A DNA stretch of 64,000 nt, from positions 50,343,156 to 50,407,155 of the forward strand of contig NC_062224.1 in NCBI RefSeq assembly GCF_902686445.1, written 5' to 3'. Below are positions 37,901-50,745 of the stretch, in pieces. Made by a program: the position numbers and the translations under genes. Each line of letters begins with the position of its first letter. Positions within the stretch are counted from its first letter, which is position 1. A model generated the notes under the pieces. It saw nothing but the letters and a program-made list of their open reading frames with translations. It was not told the DNA's origin and ran no database searches. The DNA comes from Sciurus carolinensis (taxonomy: Eukaryota > Chordata > Mammalia > Rodentia > Sciuridae).

Positions 37901-38699
37901 GCTTTAGAATCCGTGCTTTTTACTATTTGCCAATGCCATCCCCACCCTTGCATCTTGCCAGTTCTTTTTCCCCCACATAAGCCACTCAGTTGCTGCCCCA
38001 GTGTTGACATTTACCACCTGGACTTGATAGCCCCTGCAGGTGCCTCGTCCCTGCTATTTGCTTGGAGGCCTGAAGCGGATTCTTGTGGACCTCCCTCGGT
38101 CCATGTTTCTGGCCACCCCACTGGGCCCTCCACAGTGCAACCAGACTACTCTTCCAGAAGAGCTGCTTTATGGCATCTCTGCTTGAAAGCCACCAACAGC
38201 TTATCATGTTTGAATTTTGGTTTGACTCTCATGTTCCTCCACAGTCTGCATCTTATAAGATAGACTATCAAAGAGGTGAAGAATGTAGTTTTGCCTAACA
38301 TGACCACCCCCAGGATGGGTACAGCAGAGCTGGGTTCTGAACTTCACCATTCAGGGAATTGCATCTATAGTAATGGAGAAAACAACCATGTGACCTGCTG
38401 TAGCCTTCCAGATCAACAGTTCTCAAACTTCTTCCAGCTGAAAAATCCTTTGTCTAGTATCATGTGAATGGAGAGGCCTGGACCCTACCACCTTTTAATA
38501 GGGAGGCACCTCAGGGCCTTAGCAGACACCTGTAGGTTTTATATCACTATTCTAGATAGACACCAAATGATAGAAAATACAATTGTTTTTTATGCAGATA
38601 GACACATTCCTGAATAGTGCAGTGTAAACTGAACTTTAATCATATAAATAATATTTTAAATGCCCTTGGAAATCATATAACTTAAGTGATTAATCATTA

Positions 38700-38905
38700 C
38701 ATAGCTAATTGAACACTTAGTTTTGTACCAGACTCTGTTCTAAGAGCTTAATATCTGCCAAGTCATCTAATCAGCCCCATAACTCTATGAAGTAGGTAAT
38801 AAATTATTCCCATTTAGGAAATCGGAGCACAGAAAGGTTAAGTAATTTATCCAGAGTTGCACAGCTAGTCAATGATAGAGGCCCCATTCAAAACCAGGCC
38901 ACCTG
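38700..38905 (-). mobile_element. MIR SINE
   Basis: A nearly complete reverse-oriented MIR: 'ccagactctgttctaagagc', 'ctatgaagtaggtaataaat', 'gaaaggttaagtaatttatc'. Confidence 0.85.
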
Positions 38906-38944
38906 GTTCCAGAGTAAGAAGAACAGGCTGAAGTACATGGAGAG

Positions 38945-39185
38945 CACAGGCTGTGGGGCCAGATGGCTTCAAAATGTGACTCTGGCACTTAGCTGCTCCA
39001 TGACCTTGGCCAATTGCACAGCCTATTTAGCCTCTTTAGTCTTCAGTGGCTTCCTTTATACACAGGGAACAATAGCTGCCTTTATCCCTACTGCTCTAAC
39101 TCAATCTGTAAATTGATGCTAGTACCTGGGATACACTTGTGATTCGGATTAAAATAATTAGAACACACAAAGTGCTCAGCAGACT
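38945..39185 (+). mobile_element. MIR SINE
   Basis: Sense-oriented: 'ggctgtggggccagatggct', 'tagctgctccatgaccttgg', 'caaagtgctcagcagactcc'. It lies beside the inverted MIR at 38700. Confidence 0.75.
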
Positions 39186-39204
39186 CCTTGACACATCACG
39201 GGGC

Positions 39205-39335
39205 TCTCTTACTGGAATCTGAGGCTCAGGCTGAACCACTTAGTAGCTCTGCTAACTTGGGAAGCCATTTGCCCTTGATGCTTTATCTGTACAATGGGAA
39301 TGTTAACTCCCTCAGCCATGGGGCAAAGTATTTAG
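39205..39335 (+). mobile_element. MIR SINE fragment
   Basis: 'gaaccacttagtagctctgc', 'ttatctgtacaatgggaatg'. This is the third MIR-type element in 640 bp. Confidence 0.6.
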
Positions 39336-40624
39336 GAGGCCATGAAATGCTACATAATTTGCAGTGCTTTTAATTCTGATACTTTGGCCTTCCATATGAT
39401 TGTGTGTAGGGCTTTATGGTATATTTATAGAGTTCAGCCTGAGTTCATTTGACAAGTGATGAGTTGACAGTCCGTCAAAAAATGTCTCAACTGCCAATCA
39501 TCATCTCCTGGTCTTTTCATGAACACTGGTTATCACTGTTCATCCTTCTAATGACATCTGTAACTCACATGACAAGGTCACGGGGTAACAGGTGGGATAT
39601 TTATGTACAGTAGTTGTGCAGAATCCAGGTAACCATCTACAGAAGTGGATTAGGTTGTGTGCTCCGGTTATGTCAAAGCATGCCAATCACTCATCATTCT
39701 TGGGGGTAAAATAGACAAAACATTATTTAGATGGTTGCATCACAGTATTTTATAAGTGACCCCATCCTTAATGCTTTATGGTAAAATGATACTGAAGCAC
39801 AATTATATGCAAATGGGTTGTATTGACTGTGACTTTCAGGAAAGTAAAAATGGAAGGCAGTTACTATCCCTTGTAAGCAGAGTAGTGATTGGATTTCTCA
39901 GCCCATTACCCACATCTCAGGTTACCACAAGTTCACATATTAACAAGTTTAATCAAGTTCATGTTTCCCAATAGGACCTGTATCCTTCACAGCAATTGCA
40001 ACGTGCTAGCCCCACTTGGTGGTGCACAGTAGGTCCTTTTGGAGCATTCAGAGGTCTTCTACTTTACTGGCAGGCTCAGAACAGGGGGTGACTAAGGCTG
40101 CTGGAATCCTATCAATGTGTGCCCATTCCTGGGTGAACATATTCTCTGAGAAACACCCAACTGCCAGTCCTAACTGATCAAGAGTGCATTTTTTTTCTTT
40201 TAGGGAAGGAGGTTTTCAAATTTCACATGAAATCCTTTAAGGATAGTACAGTAATTTATAAGTTTTAAATTGTTGCTAGATTTTAAGGTATATTGCTACA
40301 ATAAAGAGGGCCAGATGTTGGTATTATAAAATCTTTTACAAGCATTCCTCTACTTTGACCTTCCTTCCTTATAATAGTGTCAGTGATTTATAAAATAGCA
40401 AAAAGTATCAATAGACTAATATTTTTAGATTTCATATAAAGGTGTTTTACAACTGTAATAGTGTTCCAGAGCACCTCAGTTCTTCAGTTTCACCCCACCA
40501 CGTGTGAGCAGCAGATTCAGAGACCTGTCGGTAAATCACTGCCTTTCACTCCCTTTTGGACATTAATAAAATGACATACAGACTAACAAATACTGTAATA
40601 TCAAAATGCCTTTGACTTTAAGTT

Positions 40625-40860
40625 GGATTCATCAAGCACACATTCCTGCACTCCTATGCACACACTTGAACAGACACTCAAACACACTAACGTACACAAA
40701 CTCACATATACATTTACACTCACATGTCTATACTCATAAGAGTGCCCACACACAGTATCTTAACATGCATGTGCATACACATGCACACTCATACAGGTGC
40801 ACATATATGCACACGACACACATATGTACTCACATAGACATATGCACATGTGGTATATAT
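40625..40860 (+). repeat. Degenerate CA-rich tract
   Basis: About 235 bp of cacac/acaca words broken by T, G and A, probably an old (CA)n expansion that has decayed. Confidence 0.8.
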
Positions 40861-41550
40861 ATCTCAGGGAGCAGAGCTGCCATGCAACCCTTAGTTCAAC
40901 AATGGTATTCTCACTAAATTACACTCGGGAACAAGACGAAAATTTGCATACAGTTTCACTTTGAGTGTCATGAAGCTGGATGCAGCTAATTCAGGTATGT
41001 TCTGCAGGCCCTAGGCCTGTGTCCTTCCCGCCAGCGATGGCTAAACAGGGCACAGGATGACTCCAGCAGCTCCGAGCACCACACCCTCACGCGACAACAT
41101 CCTGAAGCAGGAAAGGGAGTTTCTCCACATAACATTATTGGTTAGGGAGGAAAAAGCCTCCCAGATGTCCCTCCCTGCTCTTCAATTCCTCCCTCCACCC
41201 CAACCCATAGTGGTTCACATTCCCAGTCTCAAAGGATCACTAGCAAGGGAACAGAATCAATATGATTGGTTGAAACCCATAGTTCTCAAAGTGTGGTCCT
41301 GGAGGAACAGCATCAACCTTACTTGAGGACAATTTAGAATTGCATCTTCTCAGTCACTGTCCCCTACTGAGTTGGAGCCTGGGAGCAGAGCTCAGTGGAG
41401 GCTGCCTCAGGGACTGACGTGCTTACCTACCACGTGGTGTATTGAGGCTGCAAGACCATCACAGAGGAGCATGAACTGTCTGCAGTGTGCTACACAACAG
41501 ATTCAAAGGACCAGAAAATTAAAGATAAAAGGAAAGTGGGGCTGGAATAG

Positions 41551-41556
<6 letters not shown>

Positions 41557-41607
<51 letters not shown>
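41557..41607 (-). repeat. (GA)n microsatellite at a SINE tail (reads CT on plus)
   Basis: About 23 CT units, then cttt. It sits exactly at the tail side of the minus-strand ID SINE to its right, so on the SINE's own strand it reads GA. Confidence 0.95.
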
Positions 41608-41610
41608 CTT

Positions 41611-41686
41611 TCTTCCATGCTGGGGATGGAACCCCTTGCTAATGCAAGACATGTGCTCCACCAGGGGGTTACCCCCCAACCCCTGG
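41611..41686 (-). mobile_element. ID SINE
   Basis: 'catgctggggatggaacccc', 'catgtgctccaccaggg', ending in 'ccccccaacccc'. Confidence 0.85.
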
Positions 41687-41934
41687 AAGAACTTTTTTCT
41701 CAAGTAAGGGTATGAGAAAATTCCAAAAATTCAATCTACTTTAACCTTGATTTATATAATAAGAAGAGAAAAACACAGCATAAAGGATATGAAGTCAGAA
41801 CAAAGGACAGTCTTTGGAATAGGATACACTAAAAGGTGATACACGTTTGTCTTACGTTTCTCATTTCACCGCTGCCCCATGGAAAGTTGTGCTAGAGCTG
41901 AGGAGCCAGCCATATGGGAGACGCTCATGCTCTG

Positions 41935-42150
41935 GATAAAGTCAGATCCAAATTGAAATCCTGGCTGTTTTTTTCTGTGGATGGTGTGTGGCCTTAGGAA
42001 GTGTTTACCTTTATGAAACTCAGCTTTTTCATTGCTGGACTAGAAATTGGAATGATTACCCTGAAGGATTTTGATGAGACCTAGAGATAAAGGAATCAAG
42101 TACCGGGTCCCTGGAACATGGCACCCATTAAGTGGTGGCTGATAACCATC
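41935..42150 (+). mobile_element. MIR SINE, diverged
   Basis: 'aaattgaaatcctggctg', 'tggccttaggaagtgtttac', 'ctcagctttttcattgctgg', 'cctggaacatggcacccatt'. Confidence 0.65.
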
Positions 42151-42889
42151 AAAAGTTGAGTCAATGTTACTGAATGAATAAGCAAATCAATGAATAGCTA
42201 GCAAAGTAAAAAAAAAAAAAAATTCTTTCTTCAGCTTATAACCTTTGTCCTCATTTGGAACAAATGGACAAATGAACTAGTTTTCCTTGAATCCAAGCAC
42301 ATAGACTAGATGGTACACAGGAAGCAGGAAGAGGAAACTAGGAATGGCCCCAGTCCCACCAAATTATTCTTGGGGTTATTATTTGAATTCCTAAAATTCA
42401 GTCAACCTCGGGGTTCATTGCCCTCCTAGCACCTCTGCCTTCAGGCACTCAGCTGCAAAATAGTCACTCTGTGACCCACAAAGCCTCTGGTTGTGAAAGG
42501 CACAGGCAGCGCAGTGTCACCAAGTGGGTAAGAAGGAAGTATGGCTACAGTGCCGTGGTGCAGCTCTGGCACCGGTCACCTGCAGTTAGCATGGGTTTAA
42601 GAGCTCAGCGACCAGGAAGGTGGCCCTCATTCTAGATGCCAGCTGTGAGCTCAGGGAACTCAGGCCACCTGCACCTCTCAGCACCTGGATGCAAATTTGG
42701 AAGCTCCACGACATCCCCAGGTTCCATAATTATTCACTGGACTGAACTCAGGAAGTGGGCTACCTAGGATAATTTTGTTACAAAGGATGCAACTCAGGAC
42801 CAAATGAAGAGACACAGAGGGTGAAGTCTGGGGAAGGTCCCCGGTGCAGAACTTCAGCATTCTCTCCTTAGGGAATCAGGGCATATGAC

Positions 42890-43260
42890 CATCTCAGCAC
42901 ACACATCGATGTGTTCACCAGCCAGGGAGCGCCACTAAGCCTCGATGTCTAGTTTTTATTGGCGTTTCTTAGGTCGCTTTGATTGATTGACTTTCTGACA
43001 TGTGATTGAACCAGTCTTAGCTCCTCCCCCTCCTGGGGATTAGGTAGTCAGGTGGGTAACATGTGGCACAAAAGTCTAGTCCTCTAATCACATAGTGGTT
43101 CTTTCTGGTGAACAGTTTCCTTCACAAGTCATTTTCTTAGCATAAACTCAGGCTCATAAATAACAAAGCACTCCTATGACTTGGAATATCCTAAAAATTT
43201 AGTGTCAACCTCCCAGGAACCAGGGACAAAAGCCAACTAATTCTTTATTATAAAACAACA
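42890..43260 (-). mobile_element. Probable LTR (ERVL-like), minus strand
   Basis: 'caggaaccagggacaaaagc', followed by 'ttctttattataaaacaac' (a polyadenylation-like AATAAAG word on the minus strand), and 'ccatcgg-ccagggagcgccac'-like text at the left resemble an old ERVL-class LTR. The assignment is by general pattern only. Confidence 0.35.
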
Positions 43261-44231
43261 TAAAAATACAGGCATCCAGATCTTAAGCCTTCACCTGGGA
43301 TTTTTAGAACAAGACCAAAGTTTAGGCACGAAGTGTCCACAGCTCCCATGCATGAACTTTGACCTTAGACCACTTTTTAACTACTACAGCATCAGTTTTT
43401 ATCAGCTACAGCAACAGGCTGTCTCTCCAAATATGGTCATTGTCCTAGGTTCTGGGGATTAGGATTTTAATGATGAATTTTGAAGGGACACAATTCAGCC
43501 CATAACGGTGACTTACAAATGACCTCTTTAAGCCTTAGAATCTACTTGTCTTTAAAGAGAGTAAGGAAAGAATAGATAATGATCCACATTTTGAAAGACA
43601 AATACGAGCACAGAAACAGTGATGATGCTTGGTAGGTGTGGGAAGCTGCCCGTCTTGGTGTCCCCAGAAAGCACAGCAGGCCTTACGTCATTGATTTCAC
43701 AGAAATTTTACTGGTTTGTTGCCTGGGATGGGACACCGGTTTCTCCATCCGGGAAGTCAGTGTCTCCCAGGCTGGTCTGCTTCATTCCGGCTCTGCAGAC
43801 AACAGTAGCCTTCAGACTCAGTACCTCAGCTGGGCCAGGCCCCTGGCGGGGTCAACGCTTGCTGACCCAGGTCTGAGTCATCTCTCTGGCATTGAGTTTC
43901 CACCACTCCCTGATCACAACCACTGTCAGCAAGGCTCCTCTCCTCTTCTGAACGCACCGAGTGATGCTGTGGACCTGGAACTGGATGAAACTTGAGCCAA
44001 GACAGGTCTGACGCAGCCACATAGAAATCCGTGAAAGCTGTTGGCATTCTGTGAGCTTACAGGAGGAAGAGCAGACCTGGATGCCAAATTCACTGGAGCC
44101 TCAATGAAAACTCTAGAACTTTAGAGCTACACCTACAGAGTCCCTCTGGAGTATTTTGGTGGGCATTCCATGGCTGAAATCTGGTTGACTGAGGTTACCA
44201 CTGAAAAGGGTCATTCAAAAATTATTTCCTG

Positions 44232-44360
44232 GATTGGGGTTGTAGCTCAGTGGTAGAGCGCTTGCCTCTATGAGGCACTGGGTTTGATCCTCAGCACCAC
44301 ATAAAAATAAAGAAATCAGTAAAGATATTGTGTCCATCTACAACTAAAAAATATTTTTTT
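44232..44360 (+). mobile_element. ID SINE with 11-bp target-site duplication
   Basis: This is a full-length ID: A box 'tagctcagtggtagagcg', B box 'gggtttgatcc', then the unit-specific tail 'gtgtccatctacaact'. 'aattatttcct' at 44220-44230 and 44361-44371 is a perfect target-site duplication. Confidence 0.95.
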
Positions 44361-44584
44361 AATTATTTCCTCATAACTACAATTTCTTTAGTGTCCTGTC
44401 CAGATGAATGACCAAATAAGGGATGACCTCCCCAAAATGTCTCTAGAAATGGTGATTCTTCCAGCCTAGCTCCTAAGGCTCTTAATCATGGTTTATCTCC
44501 ATCATCATCAGATGGCTTTTATTCAATGTCATGGTTATGCTCAGTATTTTAGACTCTAAAGTAAAGGAAAACAGGCAATGTCTT

Positions 44585-45022
44585 TTATGGTTTGAATGTG
44601 AGGTGTCCCCCAAAAGCTCATGTGTGGGACAATATAAGAAGATTCAGAGGAGAAATGATTGGGGTTTGAGAGTCTTAACCTAATCAGTGGATTAACTCCT
44701 GATGGGATTATCTGTAGTAGTATCTGGAGGCAGGTAGGGTTTGGCTGAAGGAGGTGGGAATTGGAGTGTGGCTTTGGGATATATACTTTTGTATATGGTG
44801 AGTAAAGTCTCTCTCTGCCCTTTGATCACCGTGATGTAAGCTGCTTCCCTCCACCACCCTATCCCACCATGATGTTCAGCCTCACCTTGAACCCTGAGGA
44901 ATGGAGCCGGCCTTCTATGGACTAAGACCTCTGGAATCTTGAGCCCTCAAATAAACTTTCCTCCTCTATAATTGTGCTGGTCAGGTCATTTAATCACAGC
45001 AGCAAAATAGCTGACTAAAACA
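44585..45022 (+). mobile_element. Solo MaLR-type LTR with 5-bp target duplication
   Basis: It begins 'ttatggtttgaatgtgaggt' and ends 'gctgactaaaaca'. The polyadenylation word is AATAAA, in 'caaataaactttcctcctc'. 'gtctt' flanks both ends (44580-44584 and 45023-45027), the 5-bp duplication usual for ERVL-related elements. No internal retroviral sequence is present, so it is a solo LTR. Confidence 0.85.
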
Positions 45023-45440
45023 GTCTTCATCTCCCCAGGGCTGACAGTCTAAAGAATGGAATCTCAGTAGAGTCAGGTATGTGCCCCACCACCCAGAGAG
45101 GAAGCAGCACAGCAAACCAAGGAGGGCAGCAGCAAGAACGAGCTCACGAGGATGACCTTTGCCTGTGCATCCTGCTTTAGAGGTCTTTCCCAGGATGTCT
45201 GGCAGCAAGGCAGGGTCAGAGAAGAAAAGTTAGGCCTTATCTTTCATGGAAAGGATGGTTTCTAGAGGAGCTAAGTCTACTTTAATCTCCTATTGTCTTC
45301 AAATTATTCACTGGGAAGGAAGGCTACTGTAGAGGACTCCAGATTCAGGATTGTTCAGGTGTTGTAGGAACATGAAACAAGAGAAGAGTGTGAGGAAGTG
45401 AAGGGAAGACATCGGGGCTCCTGGGTGATTCTGTAGCTTT

Positions 45441-45488
45441 AGACGTGTGTTCTGAGAGACGTGTGTTCTGAGGGACGAGTGTTCTTCT
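45441..45488 (+). repeat. 16-bp tandem repeat, three units
   Basis: 'agacgtgtgttctgag' is repeated exactly at 45441-45456 and 45457-45472. A third, diverged unit follows at 45473-45488. Confidence 0.9.
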
Positions 45489-46483
45489 TGCTGAAGAGGA
45501 GCAGAGGTGGGATCTGAGCTGAATAAAACCTGAGTCGTGATAGAACCACACTGTCTCTCTCTTACTCTCTAAGTTGGGCCTCCGGGCAACATACTGGAGA
45601 CGAGAAGGGCCTTGAGTCTTAAAGCTGCTCAAGCTGATAAGAAATCAGAAACTGCCCATTCTCTCTTACTGTTAGAAAAAGTACAGTGGCTGAAAACATG
45701 GCCTCTCTGTTCCCTTGTAACCGTTGTACATTCCCCATGCCAACTTTCTGATCTATGGGCTGCTCTAAACTGTTTCATTAAACCAGATCAGGAATATTGG
45801 CTGGAATTCTTGGCTTCTTGGTCACAGGAGAAAACATGACTCAGAGGCCTGTCAGGACTTCAGACCGTTCCCAGAAACAGCATTTCCAAGAGTGTCTGGA
45901 GAGGGTCTGTGTCAAGTAAGTTGGAGAAATGCTTTCCTATGTCTTCCCACCTGAGATATGGACAAATCTGTCTATAAAAGAGCATGGCAATGAAGATTCT
46001 TGGTCAGCCAGGCTTCCCAGGCCTCTCTCATAATGAAAAACCCTCCCTCCTAAACTATGAACTCCTTTTGGGATGTACAGTTCTTTACAGTCCACAGGAA
46101 CCAGGGTGCTATGCAGTGCACTCTGGGAAATGCCACTTCTGACTCTGGAGATGTCCTAGATCAGCTCCAACAGGGGCGGGTGGGATATCTCAGATTTGTA
46201 TCTTTCTGGGCCTCAGGTTTCCCATCTAAACAACCCCTCCTTCCTTCCCAGGAAAGCCATCAAGATGGAAGCAAGGACATAAGATTGCTTTGAGCTAGAG
46301 TGCATTGGGCAGCTTTGGCGCTACCAGAATGTGAGGTGAATGTCATGAGTTCTTTCCATGACACACTGAGGCCCATTCCTTTTAAAGTTTAGGGTTATTT
46401 TATGCTAACCCATGTAGTGCTGTAGTGCCCTAGTAGGTGCTCCAGATGTTTAGTGAATTACTGTATAAGAATAAGAATACATG

Positions 46484-46600
46484 GGCTGGGATGTAGTTCA
46501 GTGGTAGAATGCTTGCCTAGCATGTGCAAAGCCATAGGTTTGATCCTCAGCACCAGGAAAAAAAAAAAAAAAAAAGAAAGAAAGAAAGAAAGAAAAATAG
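46484..46600 (+). mobile_element. ID SINE with poly-A/(AAAG)n tail
   Basis: A box 'gtagttcagtggtagaatg' and B box 'ggtttgatcc', followed by A17 and five GAAA units. Confidence 0.92.
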
Positions 46601-46679
46601 TAATACAAAAATCTGCAACTTTATATAAATAGAATATAAAATTCCAAGTATTTAGAAGGCACAGTATACATACTCTTGT

Positions 46680-46832
46680 ATGATTTTACTGGTTCTTTAT
46701 AACAGCCCAGGGGAAGCAGTGGTTATATCCATTCTACTGTGGAGGAAACCCAGGCATAAAGAGTTAAGTAAGTTGCTGAACCACACACCTCCTCAGTGGA
46801 GGCTCAAACCCGAGTCTGTCTGATAGCAGAGC
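46680..46832 (-). mobile_element. MIR SINE
   Basis: 'aaagagttaagtaagttgct' and 'ggctcaaacccgagtctgtc' are the reverse-oriented core. Confidence 0.75.
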
Positions 46833-48130
46833 CTGCTCTTGACCATTGTTTCTGCTGTATGCTAAGTGAATGCCTTTTGAAAAGGCAAAAGATGTACATT
46901 TCTTTACAGTGCATCCTAATGGCCTCCGTTGCAGGGCCTGACTGTCTGGCCTCAGATAGATGACATAGTAGTGACATGTTCCATGCACATTTCCATCATA
47001 GGGAATCATATGATTGTCTGGGAGTCTGTTTGCTAAATTGGGACTAAGGAAAAAACTGAGCAGAAAAGAATTTCAGAGGTAAGAGTGAGGTTTCCTGTAG
47101 TCAGGCAGGGATTGGGGGGACATGTTAACCCCCTCCACTTGAAAAGCCATTTGGTTCTGTCTCCAGCTCATTTAAATCACTGTTCTGAGCAGCCTTCCTG
47201 GGAACAGGTTCTGTGTCCACACAGGCCTGGGCCCCATCCCTTTTTCTCTGTGCTTTGTCATCCTGGGACCAGGTCTGGGACCAGTCATTTTGGGGGCATC
47301 AATTTAGCATTCCTTGTGTTCAGGGGGATGAAGTTGAGTCTTTTCAAAAGTGTTCTTTCTAATGCCAGGTTTTCAAGTTCTGGTACTTTGACTATTCAGA
47401 AATTAATACTTGGAGGAGCTACAAGGCGGATTAGGGGTAAAGGACCTGATTCTTCCCCATTTTTCTTCCTCCTCGAGAAGAGGGCGAGGACAGAACTCAT
47501 GTTTGCTGGCAGGGCTAAATTCTAGGGAAGACTGAACTGGTTTGTGCTGAGACTGGTGTCTTAAGAGAACTGGCTCTATCTGGATACTTGGTCTTTTTCA
47601 ATCCAGCTGATGCATCCTCAAGGAAAAGAACCTTCCTTCTGTGTGTCTGGTTGGGCTTACCCACTGTGTGTCACAGAACATCTGTCTAAAGGACTAGGGC
47701 CCTGATGGCCCAAGCCAGGAGAGGAACTCACTACTGCAGATGCTTTTACTGTTTAAATTTTTAGCACAATCTTTTGCCACCTTTCTGTTTAAAAACCACT
47801 TGTGAGTATCTTTTCACCACCATATTGAGACATAATTAACCTGCATCAAATTGCATGTATTTAAAACTGCAATTTGGTCATCCTGACATACAGATACCTG
47901 TGAAGCCATCAGATTGTCTCTAGCTGGTTCTACAGACAGAGCTAATAGATGTCCTTTTCCTGGATCCACCCGGGACTCCCACCTGCTCAGGGCCCCTTTT
48001 GGTTGAAGTTGTTGGTCATGAAAGGCCACAGTGTGACCCAGAAATGGCTGGGCCAGCAGTTTGTCACATGGTGTCCATGGGCTTTTAACACAGTAGGAGT
48101 CTTTGGGGGCTCTTAGAAGGAAAGTTAAGC

Positions 48131-48147
48131 TTTTTTTTTTTTTTTTT
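48131..48147 (+). repeat. T17 homopolymer
   Basis: A T run within 'agcttttt...ggttcg'. No SINE body was recognised next to it. Confidence 0.9.
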
Positions 48148-49202
48148 GGTTCGTTTGTTTTCTTCTCCGTGCCTTTCCCTGGAGACTCTAAGCTGGGCTG
48201 TTCTGGGTCATGAACGTAACGTGACATTGTCCTGGTCTGAAAGCCCCACAGGAACTGTGGGGGGAGCCGTGAATTGTCGTTCTCTTGTGAGCCGGGCCCT
48301 TAGGCATACTCAGCATGGGTGGAAGGTTTCACTTCTTCTTGGGCATCAAGACAGGAAGACTGGGCAGGAAGAATGCTAGGAACGGGGCTTTTCTACAGGA
48401 ACTGAACCTGCAAATAACACTGAGGATGGGACTGATGGGGAGGGGTGGGCTGGAGATTAGCCAGGTGGACAGCACAACAAATGTCCACACAGGAGTTTGA
48501 CCTGCCATGCCCCCCAGGGTGGCCCTGGGATCCGTCCCCATTTCCTTTATTTCTCTTGGTTTGGGAAACGCTTCATATTGCACTTTGAACTCTTGAGAAA
48601 AGTTCCTTGTGGTCATCCCAGCTGTGCAGACAAGTGAACCAAAGCAAGCAAAAGGTATCCAGGTTTGGTTCTTTTTCAGATGTTGAGTCATAAAAGTTTC
48701 ACTTCAAACACATCCACCTCATTGATACCTCTGGCTCCCATACAAAGGCAGTTATTTGAAACCCAAGTACAAAAGGTAGTTCTCAAGCGGAAGAGACCAG
48801 ACATCTTTCTCGGTGGTTTCACTGCAGCGATGAATAGTTTGTGGCTTTGCTTAGTGTAGACAACTTTGTAAATATGCGACTCCACCTTATGCATCTTCCC
48901 TGTTGTCATTCCCATGGGATCGGGTGCCATGCCTGTGATACTTCACACTCCTGCATTAACTGTGACCATTGTAAGGCTACCTGTTCTGTGGCCTGCTGTC
49001 CTGTGTCATGCTGGTGATGTATTCAGAGGGAATCGGGTAAAGACCCTTTGCATAGTCCTGTGTCATTAAAATGGGAAAACAAATAGTCAGCATGCATGAA
49101 AAGTAGAACACATACATTGACCTCCAATCCAGATGAGGTGGAAATGAGCCATATCTCACATCACTAAAGTATTCCTTCCAGGACTGCTCTTTTCAAAGAG
49201 AT

Positions 49203-49414
49203 TTAGCCAGGTGCAGTGGTGCATGCCTGTAATCCCAACGGCTCAGGAGGTTGAGGCAGGAGGATTATGAGTTCAAAGCCGGCCTCAGCAGTTTAGCGAG
49301 GCGCTAAGCATTTCTGCAAGAACCTGTGTCTAAACAAAATATATTTTAAAAAAAAAAAGGGGAGGGGACTGGGAATGTGGCTCAGTGGTTAAGCGCCCCT
49401 GGGTTCAATCCTTG

Positions 49415-49422
<8 letters not shown>
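49203..49422 (+). mobile_element. Composite 7SL(B1)-ID SINE
   Basis: The B1 head ('ggtgcagtggtgcatgcctg', 'aggttgaggcaggaggatta') is followed by an A-rich linker and an ID unit ('ctgggaatgtggctcagtgg', 'gggttcaatcc'). Confidence 0.95.

Positions 49423-49458
<36 letters not shown>
49416..49458 (+). repeat. (GT)n(GA)n microsatellite on a SINE tail
   Basis: About ten GT units followed by about a dozen GA units, directly after the ID B box. Confidence 0.95.
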
Positions 49459-50059
49459 ATTAAAAGAAATCTAAAGTTTTACTTTGCATAAAATGTATGG
49501 GTCTCTTTTTCTAGATGCTGATGGTCTATGAATGAATTAGGTACTTTTAGGTCAGATTCTTGGTGAACTCCAGTGTTTTCTGCCTCACTGCACACTTACA
49601 TGTATTTAGAGCCTATTTCTTATGTTTTTAACATGCTATAGTCAGGAAACTTTGGAGTAGAGGTTCAGGAAATGGAAATGGGAGTAAACCGTGGAATCCT
49701 GAGCTCAAGGTATTGAAAAGCCTGGAAGCATGGTCTTAAGTCTCCTTTCCTCATTTTGGGCCACACATGCTCAGTTTTGAAGATGGAAAATTTAATTTTT
49801 CTTCAAAATATACTTTGTTTAATAGGTATAGAGTGTCTTATGCAAAATGAAAAGCACTCTGGGGATCTGTAGCCCAACAATATGATTATACTCACCCTAC
49901 TTAATTATACACTTAAAAATGGCTAAGATGGTATGTGTCGAAGAATATATTTTACATACAAATTTTTAAAATGTACCTGGTACTTGGCAGTCTTCCTGGA
50001 AAGCATTTTTGGGAGCCAAACCCTTCTTTAGTGAGGAAATTGGTGTTTTCTGGTTTTTT

Positions 50060-50138
50060 GTTGCATGTAGTGCTGTGGGTGGAGCCCAGGCCTGGCACAA
50101 ATGCCAGACAAGTGCTGTTCCACAAGCTTCACCCACAG
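50060..50138 (-). mobile_element. ID SINE, degenerate
   Basis: 'tgctgtgggtggagcccagg', 'agacaagtgctgttccacaa', 'cttcacccacag' follow the reverse ID layout with many substitutions. Confidence 0.55.
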
Positions 50139-50635
50139 ACTTTCACACTAGAAATAAAGAAGTGCTTAACACTGCCTGTAAAACATGCTATCCTAAGCAA
50201 AAAAGGACTTAACAAGGAAGCTTGTTGAGCATTCTCCAAACCACTTCCATCTCAAACAGAATCCCACAGGTTCAGAGACCCCACCATTAGCACCCAGACC
50301 ATCTTCCTTCTAGACCTGCCCTGCTCTGAAGGTGCTCCCTGCAGAAAGAAAGAAATCCAGATGGGAAGACCCCCACTCCTACAGGCAAACTGATTGCCAG
50401 GACAGGAGAGTAAGCAGGTGGAACTCCTGCAGGGACAGGGCAGTAAGGCTGTGTGTTGCCCACCTCACCCACCTCCTCGGCCACCTCCTCTCACCCACTT
50501 TTGCTCTCCTTCCAGAAAGGAAGAGTTCTGGCGTGTCCTGGGAAGGGCAGTGCCCTCTGGCTTTCTGGAACATTCTACTTTGGTCTTGGGCTACCACCCA
50601 GCCTACTGGTCACCTAGACAGAAGTGACTAGAGCT

Positions 50636-50745
50636 GGGTTTGGATTTGAACTGTACCTCTTGCTAGCTCTGTGACCCCAGGGAATCTCTGTAGCCTCAGT
50701 GCCTCAGTCTCTCCAGATATAGAATTGAGGCAATAATCTTGAATT
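50636..50745 (+). mobile_element. MIR SINE
   Basis: 'gggtttggatttgaactgta', 'tagctctgtgaccccaggga', 'cagtgcctcagtctctccag'. Confidence 0.75.

Noticed and set aside
44232..44300. tRNA-like A and B boxes in ID elements, here and at about a dozen other sites
   Set aside because: These are the RNA polymerase III promoters of SINEs. None can be completed to a full cloverleaf, so no tRNA gene is called.
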